Below, piece by piece: positions 58,601-61,600 of a stretch of 64,000 nucleotides of DNA. This DNA comes from Dipteris shenzhenensis. Lineage: Eukaryota; Polypodiophyta; Polypodiopsida; Gleicheniales. The translations under genes and the position numbers were made by a program. The stretch is from NCBI GenBank assembly GCA_047967505.1, contig CM106538.1; one strand, given 5' to 3'. Position 1 is the first letter of the stretch. Each line of letters opens with the position of its first letter. A model generated the notes under the pieces. It was not told the DNA's origin. It worked only from the letters and a program-made list of their open reading frames with translations, and ran no database searches.

Positions 58601-61600
58601 AGGTGCAGGGATCAAGGAAGCATCCACTGCCTCACACATGGTTGTCCTGGAGGGATAGCTTGAAGGCTTGTTTTGTAGGCTCAGTGACAAAGCCAACTCA
58701 AGCTCTACGAGAGCACACAGGCTGAGTGATCTAGGAGTGCCATGGAGGTAGGAACACATCACATTTTGGTTAGGACAGAGGACCATGCTCTGGTGGGATT
58801 CTGTAATTGTTTCCATTCTGTCCATATAGGACGGAAATATATCTACTGTTGGTTCTATATCTCTGTTGTGAGCACAACTATTTACTAGCGTGCACATTAT
58901 GTTCAGCACAATAAGTAAACAAGTTTTGGATTTCATCTATGATACCACTATGTGAGTGCTTGGGCTACACATATCTATTTCTGCTGTGTATAACCCTCTG
59001 TTATCTTCCGCTGTGTATAACCCTCTGTTTTGTTTATTTCTAACAACACCTGCACATACTAGTACTGAGGTAAGGCAGCCAAAATGGCCGTGTATGGTGC
59101 CCCAACTTATAGACTCTTTCTCTTCTACCGAGTGCCTTCTTGCAGGCTTCAATCTTACCCTCTTGAACACCACATCTGGCTCCTCTACCTCAGTGTAGAT
59201 CTGCCTACGGAAAGGCTGAAATTCCTGCAGACTGAACTACTCAACTACCCCCGTTGGGGGGCTTTCAGGGGACTAGTTTGTCCCCAATTTGATCAACTTG
59301 CCTGATATCTGTTCCTTGACTCCGCAGCTCCTACACTTCAAAATCATCCTGGACCACAGGTTTTTTCCAGGCAGCAAGGACCGCCTATGGTACAACAAAT
59401 CTCAATCATGAACATGGGAGCTTCCTGCATTCTATGTAACATTGACATGAGCATCCACGAAGTCACCCTCTTATCGATTCTGTAAATATGAAAACCATCA
59501 TCTCTTTGACGGATGACCATTTAGATGTCTCCCTATGAACAGCTTGGATCCTGGAAGGCACATACCTCGGGGGTCTGTTCCAACCCAACCATGTATGTCA
59601 CCTTCTGCAATCATGTCCATCAAATGATGTATGGCTGCTCCACACAGATCCCCATTGGCATCACCAATTGGTCTCCACGAGCATGATCCACCTCCTCGAG
59701 AAGCCTCCTGATCACCTGCACTATTAGTAATTCAACTTTTCAAAGTCTTCGTCTCCAGCCCCTAGGGTAATCTTGTAGCAGTCGCCAAAAGCCTCTGCAG
59801 CATAGTGGTTATGTTTAATATGCTTACATGAAAATCCATAACAAGAGACAAAGATGGAATTATACTGATTTGTTGAGATTGCACCTGCACAAGCATACTG
59901 ATTATGTTTAATATGCATATATAAAAATCCATAACAAGAAATGAAAATGGAACTATGTTCAGCAGAGGAATGATTGAATTCTGTCAGATGTCATGATCAG
60001 GAATTAGATTGTTCCATTAAACTTCGGGGCTGCAGATTTTTTTATTTTATGCTAGGTATAGTTGTGAATGTATGTTGCTGTGGAATAACTGAATGCTCTG
60101 CATGGCAGGCAGGATACTACTGCAGTGTCTGTGAATGTGTTGTGAAGGATTCCGCCAATTATTTGGACCATATAAATGGGAAAAAACGTGAGACTTACTA
60201 CCATGTTTCCTCTTCTAAGAACCTGTTGTCTTTTTCTTAGATATGAGTTTTGTACAAGTGGCAATGCTTGTAAGTAGTTTGGTTGGATGTGTCCTGCAGA
60301 CCAAAGAGCACTGGGTATGTCAATGCGAGTTGAAAGAGCTACATTGAAGCAGGTAATCTCGCATGTATAAAGGCATGTCTTGCACCTCAGGGCATTCCTT
60401 TTCTGTTTAAAAAAGAAGAAAAAGAGAAAATAAAAACCAACAACAATACAGACACCACACACGTACACTCACATACACATATGTTTGCTTATCAATTTTG
60501 GGTTTGTTGCATTATAACTGAAGAAGGGATTATATGAGCAGAGACCACCATACCTTCATATTTGACTAAGTACAGACATGTTTCGATTCACATCCTAACA
60601 CATAGCTGAGTCTTGATTAAACTTCTCTTGTATATTGTCTGATGTATTCTATACTGGCTGTAGCTAGCTAGATCAAAATCTCATGTTTCTACTTGTGTGA
60701 CTTATGCAAGCCACCAGTGGCAAACTAATATAGTGTCTTTTGAAATCACCCAAGACCAATGTTTCTAGTTTCATGACTTGTGCAAGCCACTGGTGGCGAA
60801 CTAATACAGTGACTTTGACAACTAGTGTCACAACATCACCCAAGACCAATGTTTCTACTTTCGTGACTTGTGCAATCTACCGGCGGGGAAAAACAAGGGG
60901 TAGATTGCACTAAGGGCCAGGGAAAAATGAGCATTATGAGGGAGCAAGGAAGAGATATGATGGGGGCAGCAGAAGGTCTTTGGACGAAGAAGGGGATGGG
61001 AGTGTGTTTCACCAAACTAAGCTATCATTATAAGCAGTGGGTCCCAAAATGTTGAAAGGCCATGTAGGGGTATTCTTTCGTTAAGCGTTTTCAATTACAC
61101 TGCCACTCAGGTGATCCTGCAGGAGGTCCCTCCTCTCTATAGCAAGCAAAATGCAATACTTCTTGGAAAGAATTGTTTACTGGATCACAATTCCACCATT
61201 GAACGCATCCACAACATATGAGTAACCTTCCACTTTCTTCTCTTTGTCTTCGGAACTCCTCTCTAGATCCCATTGATAGTAGTAGTGGATATTTCCAAGT
61301 ACCAAGCTTTGGTGCCAAATACTTACAATGTGAAAACTCATTTGGAATATACATTATTTTCTCAGCTTGTTTGCAGCGGCATGGAGAGAGAGAGAGAGAG
61401 AGAGAGAGATGATTACGTCCTCGGGAGGCCTCGTGGGCTTATGGGACAAAGTACACCAAGCGAAAATAACTTATACAAGATTTGATGGGCTGAAGCAAAG
61501 GGCACACTAGGGCCCTTGCTGGGTGCTATGCTAAGATAAAGAGCTCAAGAGCTCAAACAAAAAACTCAAAGCAAACGGAAAGCTGAGACTCAAAAGCCAA

